A stretch of DNA of 64,000 nt, taken from the NCBI GenBank assembly GCA_032629725.1, contig JAFEVB010000020.1, positions 828,501 to 892,500 of the forward strand. Direction: 5' to 3'. Positions 1 to 11,811 of the stretch are shown here, piece after piece; the first letter of the stretch is position 1, and each line of letters starts with the position of its first letter. Source of the stretch: Gremmenia infestans. Its lineage: Eukaryota; Ascomycota; Leotiomycetes; Helotiales; Hamatocanthoscyphaceae. The position numbers were made by a program, and so were the translations under genes. Below the pieces are notes generated by a model. The model was given only the letters and a program-made list of their open reading frames with translations, was not told the origin of the DNA and ran no database searches.

Positions 1-1371
1 TTCTTGACACTTTTAGGGGCATTGTCACTCTCAGGGCCTTCGGTAAGTTCATAAAGGAATCGTTCTCAATATCGTGACACGAAGCAGGTTGAGCTGGAGT
101 TACAGGCGTTGTGTGGGCACCTTTAAATGGCGTTCACCGCTGACACAAGGAGCAAATAGGTTTTATTTCAGAAGACATTTCAAAGAACGCTGATCTACTA
201 GACACGAGTCAGAGACCTGCATATCTCCTGGTCATGATACAGGAGTGGTTGAATCTTGCTCTCGACCTAGTGGTCATGGTGATAGCCGCGGTCCTGACAA
301 CACTTGCCGTCAGGCTTCACTCTAGCGCTGGCTTCGCAGGCGCTTCCTTGGTCACCCTTATGGGATTTGGAGAGAGCCTGTCAGGCATTGTTATCTACTA
401 TACCAAGCTGGAAACTTCCATTGGGGCGGTAGCTAGACTGAAGACCTTCAACGAGACTGTCAAGCCTGAAGACAGAGAGGACGAAGAAATCCTCCCTCCC
501 GAGTCATGGCCTCACAGCGGTGCGTTGGAGTTTAAGGGTATTTCCGCGAGCTACAGGTGGGACCTAAATATACTACCCTTGTCACGCAAGAGAAATGCTG
601 AGATATTCAAGCAGTATGGAAAACCATGACGACCACACATCCAGTCTAGCCCTCCGCGACATTTATCTCAGCATTGCGCCAGGCGAGAAAGTTGCTATCT
701 GCGGTCGGACCGGGAGTGGGAAGTCAAGCCTTATCGCCCTGCTTCTCAAACTCCTCGACCCTATCCCTGACACCGTAGGCAACGTAATAATAGACAACAT
801 ACCACTCCACAGGATTGACAGATCCACACTGCGTCAACATATCATCGCAGTGCCCCAGGAAGCTGTATTCTTACCCGAAGGGACCACCTTCAAAACTAAC
901 CTGGACCCATCTGGCGTATCAACTCCAGGGGAATGCCAAGCTGTACTCGAATCTGTTGCAATTTGGGATTTTGTTCAAGAGAGAGGCGGTATAGATGCGG
1001 GTATGAGTGTAGGAACGCTCAGCGCTGGGCAACGGCAGCTTTTGTCGCTTGGAAGGGCAGTACTGAGGCGACGTATCCGGACGGAGAAGCTGAGTGCAGA
1101 GGGCCAGAGTCTAGAAGGCGGGCTTCTGTTGCTTGACGAGGTGAATTCAAGTGTTGACGTTGACACGGAACGCATCATAAGCGAGACCATCAAGACCGAG
1201 TTCAAGGCTTACACTGTCATTGCCGTAAGCCACCGGCTGGATATGGTCATGGACTTTAATCGAGTTGTTGTGATGGATGAAGGGGAAGTAGTCGAGGTTG
1301 GGAATCCACTGGTACTGGCTAATACAGCGGGAACCAGGTTCGCAAATTTGGTGACGGCTGGGAGAAAGTAG
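1..1371 (+). CDS. ABC transporter, ABC-C (MRP) type, 3' part only
   Basis: This is the C-terminal part of a full-length multidrug-resistance-type ABC exporter; the 5' part lies outside the window. I read exons 3-42, 160-556 and about 612 (or 615)-1371. The first exon gives LDTFRGIVTLRAFG, and splicing out 43-159 leads into LLDTSQRPAYLLVMIQEWL, both typical of the second membrane domain of fungal ABC-C proteins. A hydrophobic stretch follows, then the second nucleotide-binding domain: Walker A GRTGSGKS, Q-loop VPQEAVF, signature LSAGQ, Walker B LLLLDEVNSSVD and H-loop VSHRLD. The protein ends shortly after the last beta-strand, as usual in this family. The second intron (557-611 or 557-614) has two possible acceptors three bases apart, changing one Ser. 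The substrate cannot be told from this part. It probably sits in the plasma or vacuolar membrane. Confidence 0.88.
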
Positions 1372-1781
1372 TGACGAGAATTTGTTGATAGAACACGAGA
1401 TTGAAATGGCGGCTATAGTTTCTATATTGTCTATATATAGAATGTGGCAAATCTTGTTGCCTGTACATAGCTACCTCTTTGAGCCTATCAAGATATGGTA
1501 ACGGTAGCCGTTCTCGCTCCTCTATCACACTCATCAAGGATTCTTGTTACAGCCGATTTGGATCCCATCCCCTAGCATGCTCACACGTGACTCATCGAGA
1601 TTATTCCCAAGGGAAGAGTCGGGAGACCTCCCTTAGATGCCTTCGAGGCTTCCCCCGGAACGCTCCCCAAAGCGTATCTCATCATTTAACTATTCATTTT
1701 CTAACAACCTGTGTTCCTCAATCTGAAATTCTGTACAAAGTGGCTATATTAAGACAGGTTGAAATTCGTTATGATAAGGAA
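1372..1781. other. Intergenic, no gene seen
   Basis: These 410 bases separate the stop of the ABC transporter from the end of the reverse-strand HET relic. They hold an AT-rich patch around 1420-1445. An open frame on the + strand (1479-1961) has no start context or recognisable motif and runs into the antisense of the HET relic, so I do not call it a gene. Confidence 0.5.
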
Positions 1782-3118
1782 TTAGTTTCCGAAAGGCCCT
1801 TGATCCTCCCTCCAATGCGTTACTGTAGAGTCTCGCTCAAGACTCCAAGGTTGGTATGCCCCAGTGGCGCGGCCAAACTGGCACATGCTAACCAGTTCTT
1901 GCAGTGTCAACTCCAGGACATAATGCGGAAGGCCGTCAATTACTTCACGACCGTTCAATGATCGCAGCCGGCCGTCCAGGAACGCACAATGGTCAAGTTT
2001 GGCAGCACTCTGGTCTGTGCTGCCGTCGTCAATCACCACCGTCTGCCGTCGGCTCACTCCCATGCCGACAATATAGTATTGGTAGGAGCTCACGCCATCA
2101 GAGTCTGTGTCGTAGAGAGTCGGGCTACATACACAGCAGAGCTCGTGGCTCTGTTCGTTCGGACTATCGAAATCCACGGCGAAGACCAGCTCCGAGGGCG
2201 TCAGACAAGTCTCGAGGCTCCACATGGTCCATGGATCTTTACCTGGAATCCTGCGGATGTCATATCTCGTCGAAAGCCGTCGCGGTTCCAAATTGTCCGG
2301 TCGCGAAGGCATGGAACTCGTCAGACTTACCGCAGAATCTCGTCCTCCTCCAGAATGCGGCGTGTCTGAAAAGCCGATCCGTGCAAATCGCTTTAAGCGC
2401 ACAAAGTAAGGCTTGCAGCTCAACCTTGCGGTCAGGACTGGGTTCGACCGAGTTCCCAGCGCATCCTCTGCAAAATCAATACTTGATTCTAGTCCTGCCC
2501 CCAGGCGTATCGCCAAAGTATCGCAGAAGCGTAGACATTCGATTGCACGGCCACCTGCTTGTCCAAACACAGTCACACAACTCAGCGCTGAACAGAAAGC
2601 AAGTGTCTGGATGAACAGCATCTCGATGGAAGAGGAGTAGTCGACGATGATACCGTGATCTTGATCTCGAGTGTCCGCGGCAATATTAAGGAGGCTATAA
2701 ACGAGGTCTCGAGGGTCAAAACACCGCGTTATGTGAAATCGAAACAGCAGACGTCGTAGAGGCATTCTTTGGCCCATGTTCCTGAAGATCATGATGTTGC
2801 GTATTGTATGATCTGAAGCTGTTCGGTCATACTCACTCTGTTCACGAGTGTGACTAATGAAGAAGTTCCAGTGACAAAATCGGTCGCCACAGAACACGTC
2901 GACCCTCGAGGCCAGCACAATTTCTTGTACTATCCATGTCCGAGTCCAGTACGCTCGGCTATAGAGAGATCTAGATGCGTCCGTGGCGACCGCGGTCGAG
3001 ATCGAAGTCGAGAGCCCCGAGGTGTCACCTCCATACTCCAGTTGTAAGTAATTATCAACGGGAGCAGATGAAGGAGACGGAACTCCCTCACCTCGAGGAG
3101 CGGTCGGTATGTGTACAT
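1782..3118 (-). pseudogene. HET-domain protein relic with the HET core deleted
   Basis: Heterokaryon-incompatibility (HET) proteins act in non-self recognition. On the reverse strand, 3118-3059 encodes YRPLLEVREFRLLHLLP, the usual N-terminal start of a HET protein. From about 3050 the frame changes and gives RAYWTRTWIVQEIVLAS, then DVFCGDRFCHWNFF and FDPRDLVYSLLNIAAD, the segments that normally follow the HET core. The roughly 100-residue core (ALSYxWG ... LWIDAICINQ ...) is absent, with no room for an intron to hold it. The downstream frame is open to a stop at 1782 and ends in about 200 residues I cannot match. The open frame from 2918 lacks an ATG start. I read this as a gene inactivated by an internal deletion. 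A short protein starting elsewhere cannot be excluded. Confidence 0.72.
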
Positions 3119-3169
3119 GCTTTGCTATGCCGCCCTCGGCGCGTACTCCGTCCGCGTCCGGTCTGAATT

Positions 3170-4854
3170 CATTTCTGCCGATATCCCTGACTCACCTAAA
3201 GTGCTTTTATTAACGCCTTATATATCTGATTCCCTTGAGAGAGGCCGATACCTGAGGTAAAATAAAGTCGCCAGCAGGAGCTGCTTGAGGTCGCTGTTGC
3301 TCTTACCTCGTCGCTGTGCGGTTTTGGTGGTTGGATTTAGCTACTGACATAAGCATGACTGACCACAAAACTGGTCTTCGTGTATTCGGTTATACCCTCT
3401 TAAATATACATACTACATAATGTATAACTTAACCTCTTTATGCTAACTTCATTGTTATATACTCTTCGCAAATATTCTAATAGGTTATAAGCCTGTCGCT
3501 CCACTAATCTGCAAACTAAATCAAATAAAAATGTTTTATTAATTACGTTGCTAGCGCTACTAGCGCTCCCCTGAAAGGGTATTATAATTTTCTTTGAATA
3601 GTTTTTGTCGGTATCACAGGGGTCGTATCAAGCAACGTGATCACTTCTCACTAGCCAGTAGCTCATAAGACCTGATTCTGTGTATTGCATTCGTGATGTT
3701 CCTAGCTAAGTGTGGATGACAAGGCGAAGAGGTTATGCCTCGACATCGCTTAGTCATCAACGCTACTGTCATATGACCACCATGTGACCATCTATCCCGA
3801 TAGTTTAAACTTTTTAAATATAAAATTTTAGTCTCTTACTAGATTTATATGTTATTCTGGCTTGATTATCAGAAGTTTTTATATAATATTACTGGACGAA
3901 GTATATTATTAGCAGACCCGTAGAAGGGGTAGATCCGGCCCACATTTTCACATTCGTAAAGGGGGGGATAGTAGATAACACTCTATAATTAGCTCAATAT
4001 AAGTATTTCCTTACATGTAACAGCAACTCGATAAGCTACTATACTGCACGACTCTTGAGCACATGACGTGCCCCTGCCTCGACCTAGAGCAGCTACGCAG
4101 TTATACCTAACCACCACCAGGAGAATTTTGGAGCATATTAGAGCTATTTGGAGTTCCTAAATATGGGTTCATGCGAGTCTCAAATCAGGATCCCTAATGT
4201 CTGGTCCTTTTAAGCAAGAGCCACGGCACTTCAGGCTCGGTTGTTACCTCAGGCATTACAGCCGTATTCTAAAGGTAATAAGGCTTTCAACACAACTGAA
4301 TACTTTCGCTACGATATGTTATCTGAATTGGACCGGCAGAGTCTTATTCTCACCTATGTCTGGTGCCTTGGTTATGATCTTGGAGTTCCGAGAGCCCGAA
4401 TACATGCGAATCAAAAAAGAATTACGAGCACATGGCCAGCAGTTGGCTGCGAGCAGCAGATTGGATGGGTAAAAGTTTCGTTTAAAACACTGTAGACTTG
4501 CATGACTTAGAGCAATCGGTTCATTCGTTCATGTTCTTACCTATGATCCCCGAACACCTTGACCAAGTATCGCCAGTTCATACACATGCTCCTGAGTTTG
4601 CTCTCGTTGCACCACACAATCAATACCCCCAATCTCTAAGAAGTTTGTTCTCTCTGAATGAAAGGTTGAACCTCGCCCTTTCCGCACGATCTTCAACCGC
4701 TTCAATCAGCACTTCTATCTCGTGATGCGAAACAGGGGTGCGCCTGTGATAATATTACCTGGAACCAGTTAACTCCCTAAAAGAGAGAGAAGAAGTGAGA
4801 AGAAAAACTTACCACCAAACACAAGACTGAGAACTGCTAGACGCAGTCAACCAT
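3170..4854. other. AT-rich gene-poor stretch
   Basis: About 1.7 kb without a convincing gene. 3400-4060 is AT-rich with short runs such as the seven-G run near 3961. Two overlapping + frames (4197-4472 and 4241-4495) and one at 4498-4725 have no recognisable domain and no splice partner. The composition would fit old repeat DNA altered by repeat-induced point mutation, but I see no intact transposon or terminal repeats. Confidence 0.45.
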
Positions 4855-5778
4855 TCAAGCAAGCAGTGGCATGGAGATCATTTTGTCTCTTGACACTAAG
4901 TTGAATGGATATGCATCAATTTTAACCACGCTCTCGCATTCCACCTCGGACCAGGGCAGGATCACATCGAAGTCTCTCACCGACTTAACCTCCTTCATCG
5001 CATTAAGCAATGGTCTGAACCGACTTTTCCTGGACCCGCCGGGCGATACATCGCTGCCCGTCAGCCACACCCTCAGCGTCTGCAACCCGGCCAGACTGGC
5101 CAGAACACCGCACGCTTCTTCCCACGTCGCGAGATTGTAGGGGGCTGGGCTGCTGAAAATAGAGTAGGTGAGGTTCCAGCTCAGATTGAGTAAGCGGATT
5201 TCAGCCAGGCGGTGGGGCAGAAGAGACCGCTGCAGATAGAAGAGCGTGTCGATATGATTGAGGTCAAAGACGTTGTCATGGTAGAGTATAGAGATGCTCT
5301 CCGTGTACACCTTTCGGCAGCATTGGAGTAAAGGGAGTAAGTTGGCCGGTTTGGCGGGCGAGCCATCGACCGGAAATAGATAGAAGCCATTAACTACCTG
5401 AGGACCAGTCGTCCAGCCCCAGCAGTTGTGCTTGCGTGTTTCGAGCCTATGATGGGCGATTTCTACACACGGAATTGCGAGAAGCCGTTTGGTGGCGCGG
5501 GCGATGTGTAGTAAGTTTCCCCCGAGCACGTTGGTCCAGATGAGTCGGCGAATCTCGATGGGTAGGCGTGCAAAGAGGGGGGAAGTGCTGCATTGATCAA
5601 AAGTCGGCTGTGGGAGTCGGGCGTGTCGGAGCAGTAGAGCGTCTTTCCATGATCGCGGCGAGTGGAGAGGGGGATTGGTCAGTCGACGGGGACGATTTCG
5701 GGGTAGCTGCTTGGGTGCGTTGGTCTTGCGTTCTGCTTGGGTCTTTTTGAAGTGTTCGGCGTTTCCGCAGTTCTTCAT
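4855..5778 (-). CDS. DUF7730 domain protein (F-box-like)
   Basis: This intronless gene encodes 307 residues. I chose the ATG at 5778 (MKNCGNAEHF) because the frame upstream of it reads through a tandem DNA repeat. Residues 66-87 (SPLFARLPIEIRRLIWTNVLGG region) match the start of the fungal DUF7730 family, which begins like an F-box. The later QCCRKVYTES, LYHDNVFDL and LPHRLAEIRLLNL segments sit where the family has its CRQ, Y..N.F and R...IR motifs. The function is unknown. F-box-like folds suggest a protein-protein contact role, possibly in ubiquitin ligase complexes, but that is inference. It lies alone, with gene-poor DNA downstream. Confidence 0.8.
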   Translation of the reverse strand: MKNCGNAEHFKKTQAERKTNAPKQLPRNRPRRLTNPPLHSPRSWKDALLLRHARLPQPTFDQCSTSPLFARLPIEIRRLIWTNVLGGNLLHIARATKRLLAIPCVEIAHHRLETRKHNCWGWTTGPQVVNGFYLFPVDGSPAKPANLLPLLQCCRKVYTESISILYHDNVFDLNHIDTLFYLQRSLLPHRLAEIRLLNLSWNLTYSIFSSPAPYNLATWEEACGVLASLAGLQTLRVWLTGSDVSPGGSRKSRFRPLLNAMKEVKSVRDFDVILPWSEVECESVVKIDAYPFNLVSRDKMISMPLLA

Positions 5779-5827
5779 TGAGTATGTTGTTTGATTGATG
5801 TATTGGGAGATGAGAGATAGATGTGTA

Positions 5828-5884
5828 GAAGGATAAGAAGATATGTGTTGAAGGATAAGAAGATATGTGTTGAAGGATAAGAAG
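5828..5884. repeat. 22-bp tandem repeat, 2.6 copies
   Basis: The unit gaaggataagaagatatgtg plus tt occurs at 5828-5849 and 5850-5871, with a 13-base partial copy at 5872-5884. The copies are identical. The array starts 50 bases upstream of the DUF7730 start codon, so it lies in its promoter or 5' leader. Confidence 0.9.
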
Positions 5885-6294
5885 AGACGTGACGATGTCA
5901 GCAACCGAAGAGAAATGGAAGTAAGGCTGCGCACGTGCACACGACAAATCAGTCTCGATACTTTCGAAGTCTTGCACTCCTTCAAGTGACAGGTGAGCTG
6001 GGCTGTGTTGAAGGTGCCGCAATGCTGTTGGCGGTGACGTCAGTCTAATCACAACACCTCACCACGCCTCTAGTGCTTTATGTGGGATAGGGCATTGCGT
6101 GCATTCAGCTCGTTTCAACCTGAATCCTTTATTTAACAGGAAGAGGCGAGGCGGAGGTAGAAGGTAGAAGTAACTGTTGCATCAATTTTGTCGATTTGCA
6201 TTTTCACGGAGACAAACGCAACGCCCAATTCATATCCTGCTTTGGCTTTTTCTTTCTTTCGGCATAAGTACTAGGTAGTCCTAGCTTTCGCAAA

Positions 6295-6365
6295 ATTCAT
6301 TTAGGCACTACCTGGTACGATTTCGAAGAGGTTTCGAAATCGTAGTGCCTGAAACCGAAATGAAT
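6295..6365. repeat. Nested inverted repeat / hairpin
   Basis: Three nested arm pairs face each other: attcattt (6295-6302) with aaatgaat (6358-6365), aggcactac (6303-6311) with gtagtgcct (6342-6350), and acgatttcgaa (6317-6327) with ttcgaaatcgt (6333-6343) around a five-base loop. It lies between the DUF7730 gene and the metallopeptidase gene, about 300 bases upstream of the latter. Confidence 0.85.
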
Positions 6366-6667
6366 GCTGCAGATCAACGACCCAGCTCTAGGCCTAGGGA
6401 GGCTCTATAGGCACTGTAATGAAGGCCCAGCACTTTTTTTTGTGCCACCAACATCGATCCTCCTGTTGGTTATGTGACTTGGTGAGAAATCGGCGTCCAA
6501 CACCAACATTATTATTTTAAGAATAGAACCCTCAACGCTCCTACGAAATACCAATTATAAGAAGTGACGATGTTACGCATTCTAGTCAAGAATCTGTTGA
6601 GTTACTTTTCATTGATCATTTATAGTTGGATTCCAACGGCGTTCCGTTTTTTCTATTATTATCAATT

Positions 6668-9600
6668 ATGAAGATGCTCGGCAGTGTTGCCATTCTTTTG
6701 GGCATATCTGTCAGTAGCAATGCTTATATTCTGGACGGGTCTTGTGATCCATATAAGGCTATGGTGATAAAGGGAATGCAAAGTGCATTTGATATGAGTG
6801 CTGCAGCTTCATTTCTACTAGGAACTATTCCGGAGCAAAGTAAGTCAGACCCAGTTCTACCATCCTTGGATCGACTTTCCTTCCAAAAACATACATTCTA
6901 TAATACTAACATCAAATTCCGCTTACAGGTACTGGAGCACGTTGGGAGGCGCAAAGAGACTTAATATCCTATTTGTTCTCCCAAATATTAACAAATGGCG
7001 CCATGAATCCGTACAATACAGACTGGGAAAAGGTCAAACAAAATTTCGATGACATTCAAAAGTATAATTATTGGGAATTGGCGACAAGAAACTTTAATAA
7101 CTTTCAAGTACAGTTTGTACAAAACCAATGGAGATCAACCAGACACTACTCCGGCTAATATTGCCTACGCAAATCTTGACACCAACAAGCTAGTTATATA
7201 TTGCGACTATCAGCGCTTCAACAACTGGGAAAACAAAAACTGTGATGGTGAGACAAACAAAGGATATGTGTGTGATCCTTACTTTAGAGTTAGCTACCCT
7301 ATGAGCAACATCTATACCGGTTGCAAGAACAGTGGCACGATTTTGGGTAATATGGGAACGGTAGTTCAAGTATGCACTTCTTATAAAATCAAAAACCCCT
7401 CCACCGGTGACTGACACAGGATTCAGGCTTGGACTTACGATTTCTCTGCCTATAAGCACGCCTCCATGATTCAACTATGCCCTGGACTTCTGGCTAAAGA
7501 AACGAAAGCTTATTCTCAAGCTTTGACCGACCAGAGCAAGAAACCTAGCCTTGCCCGAGCCTGGGGTGGGTTGAAAAAGAGTCTCACGCAAGCAGGTGAC
7601 TTTTTGGATGATCCACTGCGAACTCCCATGGTAAGAACACAAGAACTCCAATGTTTATTCATTACTCGACTGGTATAGTTCGGTCAAGGTATCGGAGAGT
7701 CGTGAACGTTTGGAGAGCAGCTAAGCTAACTGCGTTTTCCCCCCTAGGATGCCAAGTATTCATTTGATAGCACTCTACTTCACGAAATGTCTCATGCACT
7801 CCCTGGAAGAGAAGTCGTAGAGGCAGGTAGTGACTCTGGCTCTTACGGTTGGAAAAATTGCGTCAAGGTTGGTGACTTTATCATTACGTCGAAGTTATAT
7901 ATATTATCTTTTGCGTCGAGTCTACTACCTTTCTTTTGGAACACCGAGGCTTTTTAATGCTCGGAACTAACTCGTTCGACAGCTGAGCCCGGATCTAGCC
8001 ATGATGAATGCCGACACGTATGCTTATTTCGGGCTAGGCGCAAGAATGATCTCTCCGAATATCGACGGCGTGACAGCTCAACGGCCTATGCTAGATGGGT
8101 CAATCCAAGTTCTCCCTGTTCCCGCCCCTGCAACCGGAGGTAGCAAAACGAAGCGGAGTTATTCTTCTCTTCATCTTCTGAAACCTCGATATGTTAGACC
8201 AAACATCACCTTGACTATAGACAACACCACCGTCATGTTAAAGGCGTCCAATACCGCAGGCTTCATCGTTTCCGCCCCTTCAATAAGTCCAGTAACCATC
8301 TCACCTGGCAGAGAATATACAATTGGCTCTGATACAATTCTTTTGCAAGGCTCTGCTTTAGTCGAAGACGCATCTACAGTTCTACTCCCAGTTGCCTCGG
8401 CTTCAACCTCAAGTACTGCTAGCAGGCAACAAGCTACTTCTCCGATTACAGGGGCTTCCAAAGTGACCACCTCGACTCGTTCCCAGAACTCATCCATCAG
8501 CTTATCTGCAGGCACAAGCAGTAATTCGTCTTCGAATTCGAGTTCAAGCATTGGATCGTCTACAAGTTCGACAACAGGACCTAGATTACCTTCAAATTCG
8601 AGCACTGGATTGTCTGTAACTTCGACATTAGGGTCTTCGGTATCAACTAGTAGTTCATTGTCACAATCGTATGTATTCTCCAACTTTGTTCCTGTGCTCT
8701 ACAATGACCACGAACTTTCTCCTTCGATTAGAGTTACTTTTGGCTCTGATTGCTTAAGTGATGAGAAAGTGTACTTTCTTGGGCAACTGCTAATCTTGAG
8801 GATTGAAGATCGGCTTCTATTTCATCTACGTCCGGGACTTCGAGCTCCTCAATTACCGCATCAGCTACAACTACGGCATTTGAAACGATTACATCTGGTT
8901 CTTCTACCAATCTGATTCCAATGACAGTAATAAATGTATCGAAATCTGGCACAACATCCCCCGTCACATATATCTCCACGTTCACGAGCTCTGGAGACAT
9001 CAAGCCAACTGGCGTTTGGATTTGTACCGGCCCTCTTTGCAATACTCCCAGTGGTGGTGGTGTTAGCGGCGGTGGAGGAGGCGGTTGCATTATACCAATT
9101 TTCTGTCCTAGCAGTGACGATAGTAGCAGCTCATGGGGTCTCTGCTGTGGCTGGAATCCTCCAAGCCCTCCTGGAGGTGGTCCTCCTCTTCCTGGAGGTC
9201 CTCAACCTGGCCCTCCTCCGAGCAAAAATGATCCAACAGGCAGCCAAGAACAGAACTCTGCATCTAAGACTAGTGGATCAGGATCTTCATCACAATCATC
9301 AACCAGCACCAGCAGCTCCAGCAGCTCTTGCTCAAGTCTTACAACAAGCGCATGCGACACCTCGTTCTCAATCTTCACCCCAACTGGTGCTACTACGGCG
9401 AGTACTTCAATAGTCACACTTTCATGTTCAACAGTAGCTGCTTGCTCTGCTTCACTTATCGGTTCATCAACGACGGCATCAGGAGACAATGTGGTGGCTA
9501 GCGGAACGCCAATTGGCGATATCTTTTACGAATGGGGTGCAAGCACGGCCGATTGGTTCGATGTTCAGCAAGCATTTCTTTCGGCGGCTGATGCAGACAC

Positions 9601-10643
9601 CACTGATCCTTATATAACCTGGTCTTCTAATTCCACAACAAGTGGCTCTTCAAGTGCAACAAACAGTCTGAGTCCGCCGTCAGCATCCCCGAGCACCACG
9701 GCTCTGTCCAAAACCAGTCAGTCTTTGGCAACTAGCACCACCCTCTTGACCACGACAAGTTCGAGGTCAACTCCCAGCTCAAGCACCAGTTCCTCGCTAC
9801 CTCCGCTACCGACTTTGAGCAAGCAGTGCTACACCAGCTCGCTCGTCAATTGTCAATACATCTTCTCTCCCGCAACCGTCTGTCCCAGCACTACTGATTT
9901 GCTCCCTGCGAGCTGCACCGCGAAACCGACATCAACATCGACAACACCGACTTCGACAGCGCCTATATTTACAGCTACTCCTTCAACTACGCTAGGAGCT
10001 CTCACATGTTACGGGGATGGGGTCAATGCGGTTGTTGGTCCGAACTACGCATTCCAAGACAACCTCGGGTAAGCTTAAGTTTCCATTCCGTCTTTTACAA
10101 GAAGCACTAATCATATACCCTTACAGCCAAATATCCATCAACTATCTTTGCGGGTCAGATGGCCCCAAATACGAATCGAACCCCAAATACTCCGAGGGCT
10201 GGCCCAACTCACCAGGTTACGCCGGCGACTGGTTCTTCTTCGACGGCACGACCGAGGCCTTCTGCGGCTCAACCCCTGATGACGGAACAGATAACGGCTG
10301 GTGGTCATCGCAAGCAAAATGTAAGGGAGGTAAGAAATCTCAAGTTAAAATATGGGTCGATGTAGCCTTCTCCACGGACCAAACGGATTGCTCCCCGGAG
10401 AAGACGTGGGATATTCCGAAAGACCAGTCGTGTAAAGATATTTACAACACGATTCTAGGCTGTAAGTAATTTTGTTATGATGTTAGAGTCGCGAGCAGTG
10501 CTTACCTGGGGTTTGAAATAGGCAAGACTCCTGTTTTAAAGTCGGGTGCTACGTATGGGGGTGTTTTGAAGCAGAAAACTCCTAATGGGTGTGTGGATTG
10601 GCGGATTTGGAGTACCAATGGCGATAATATGGGCCCCTCTTAA
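6668..10643 (+). CDS. Secreted aspzincin-type metallopeptidase with long Ser/Thr-rich tail
   Basis: I model nine exons: 6668-6839, 6929-7061, 7114-7369, 7427-7630, 7748-7867, 7983-8668, 8809-10068, 10127-10461 and 10522-10643, giving 1095 residues. MKMLGSVAILLG starts a signal peptide. Residues 1-330 resemble fungal lysine-specific metallo-endopeptidase-domain proteins: VIYCDYQRF, then HEMSHALPG with zinc ligands H267, H271 and catalytic E268, a candidate third ligand D284, and SYGWKNC followed by NADTYAYF. After that comes a tail of about 750 residues rich in Ser/Thr, with a Gly/Pro/Cys patch, an Asp-rich island (STADWFDVQQAF) and a Cys-containing C-terminal part (CYGDGVNAVVGPNYAFQ ... CVDWRIW). 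The tail is probably heavily O-glycosylated and may tether the enzyme to the wall. Two genes is the main alternative, but the splice phases join cleanly throughout. Confidence 0.8.
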
Positions 10644-11811
10644 GATATACAGTTGTCGGCATCCAAAGCCCACAATTAAGGCTCCGTTTTTGGCATTAAT
10701 ACACGACCACCACAATGTGACGGGTTGCACCCGATGTTAAGGCTTGGCACGTGGTGCCGCGTGCACGTGATTATAATTTCGTTTCCTTGGAAAGCTAGGA
10801 AACGACTTTCGAAAAGGGCTTATATAAGAGAAGCTTCTCTTCTCTCTTTTTAGTTAATTCTTCTTGTATCAAATGTAGGCTTTTGCTCTGCATACTCTGC
10901 ATTCGCCCCGTGATAGCTTCCCGTCCCAGCTTCGAGCTCAAAAGGCGTAACTAACCACACCGCGGCCTTGCCAAGTCAATCAGGCATTGCATTAACTAGT
11001 CCGAGAAATATTAATAAGTGCCGCGAATGACAATCATCCGTAAGAGTATACAGGGGGTTCTGATTTAGATTAAATATATGTATTTTTAGGGGGGTCCTAT
11101 TTGGGCTCCTTTAGCGCCAACTTTTCGCACGGTAGTGTAGCGCCAAATAGTAAGCGAAAGCAGGAAAATGACTGGTGAGACTGGGTAACCTGAGCAGAGG
11201 GGAAGGCGAGGGTGAGTAGCGCCTAAGCAGAGCGGCGATGCTGACTAACCGCGTTAAGATTCGGCGCAGATTACCCGTAGAGAATCATTTTATTGCAACT
11301 AGGGCGCATTTGCTAGTAGCATAATAAGAAGGTGTAATTTTCGCTTTTGCTTTCTTTCTTGTGGTAATTAGCATGCTAACAATAATATTCTATAAGTAGT
11401 ATATCGCGTAGAAAAGTGGTTAAAAAGTGGTGTTTTCGTGAAGAGGGGTTATGCCTAAAAATCGCTTATTAACACTGGTTAGTTGTGTCGCTGTATGTGA
11501 TGGCCCCTACTCTGAATATAAAGAACCTCTTGCTGCTTCTCCTCCTTTAACATATCACTGTGTCCGCATAGAGCTCTCCCTACTCCATCAGTTTCCTAGG
11601 GTGCAAAGACTTTATATTTTTCCATATGCATAGAGAACAATGCGAGGTTCGCCTCGCCTTTACATTCAAGGTATGCTTAGAAACGCCAAGCTTCTAAATC
11701 CCAGCCGTCTACAATTACAGTGTATGCTCGCCTTTCTCCTATGTGCGCAAATCAGAAGACCAAGATTTATTCCATGCAATGAACCAACCAACGGAAAGAA
11801 ACCCCAATTAT
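10644..11811. other. Intergenic with an orphan promoter-like patch
   Basis: No gene is supported in these 1.17 kb. At 10747-10860 two CACGTG cores are followed by TATATAA and a CT-rich run, the arrangement of a fungal core promoter, yet no coding frame follows. The frames at 11451-11633 and 11640-11825 have no recognisable features. Confidence 0.4.

Noticed and set aside
1904..2614. 236-codon + strand frame over the HET relic
   Set aside because: Antisense shadow; the opposite strand carries clear HET-family motifs.
8171..8683. 170-codon open frame antisense to the metallopeptidase tail
   Set aside because: It mirrors the Ser/Thr-rich low-complexity coding strand; acidic repetitive product with no domain.
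11040..11470. Possible transposon with ends near gggggtt and ggggtt motifs
   Set aside because: The candidate ends do not pair over more than a few bases.
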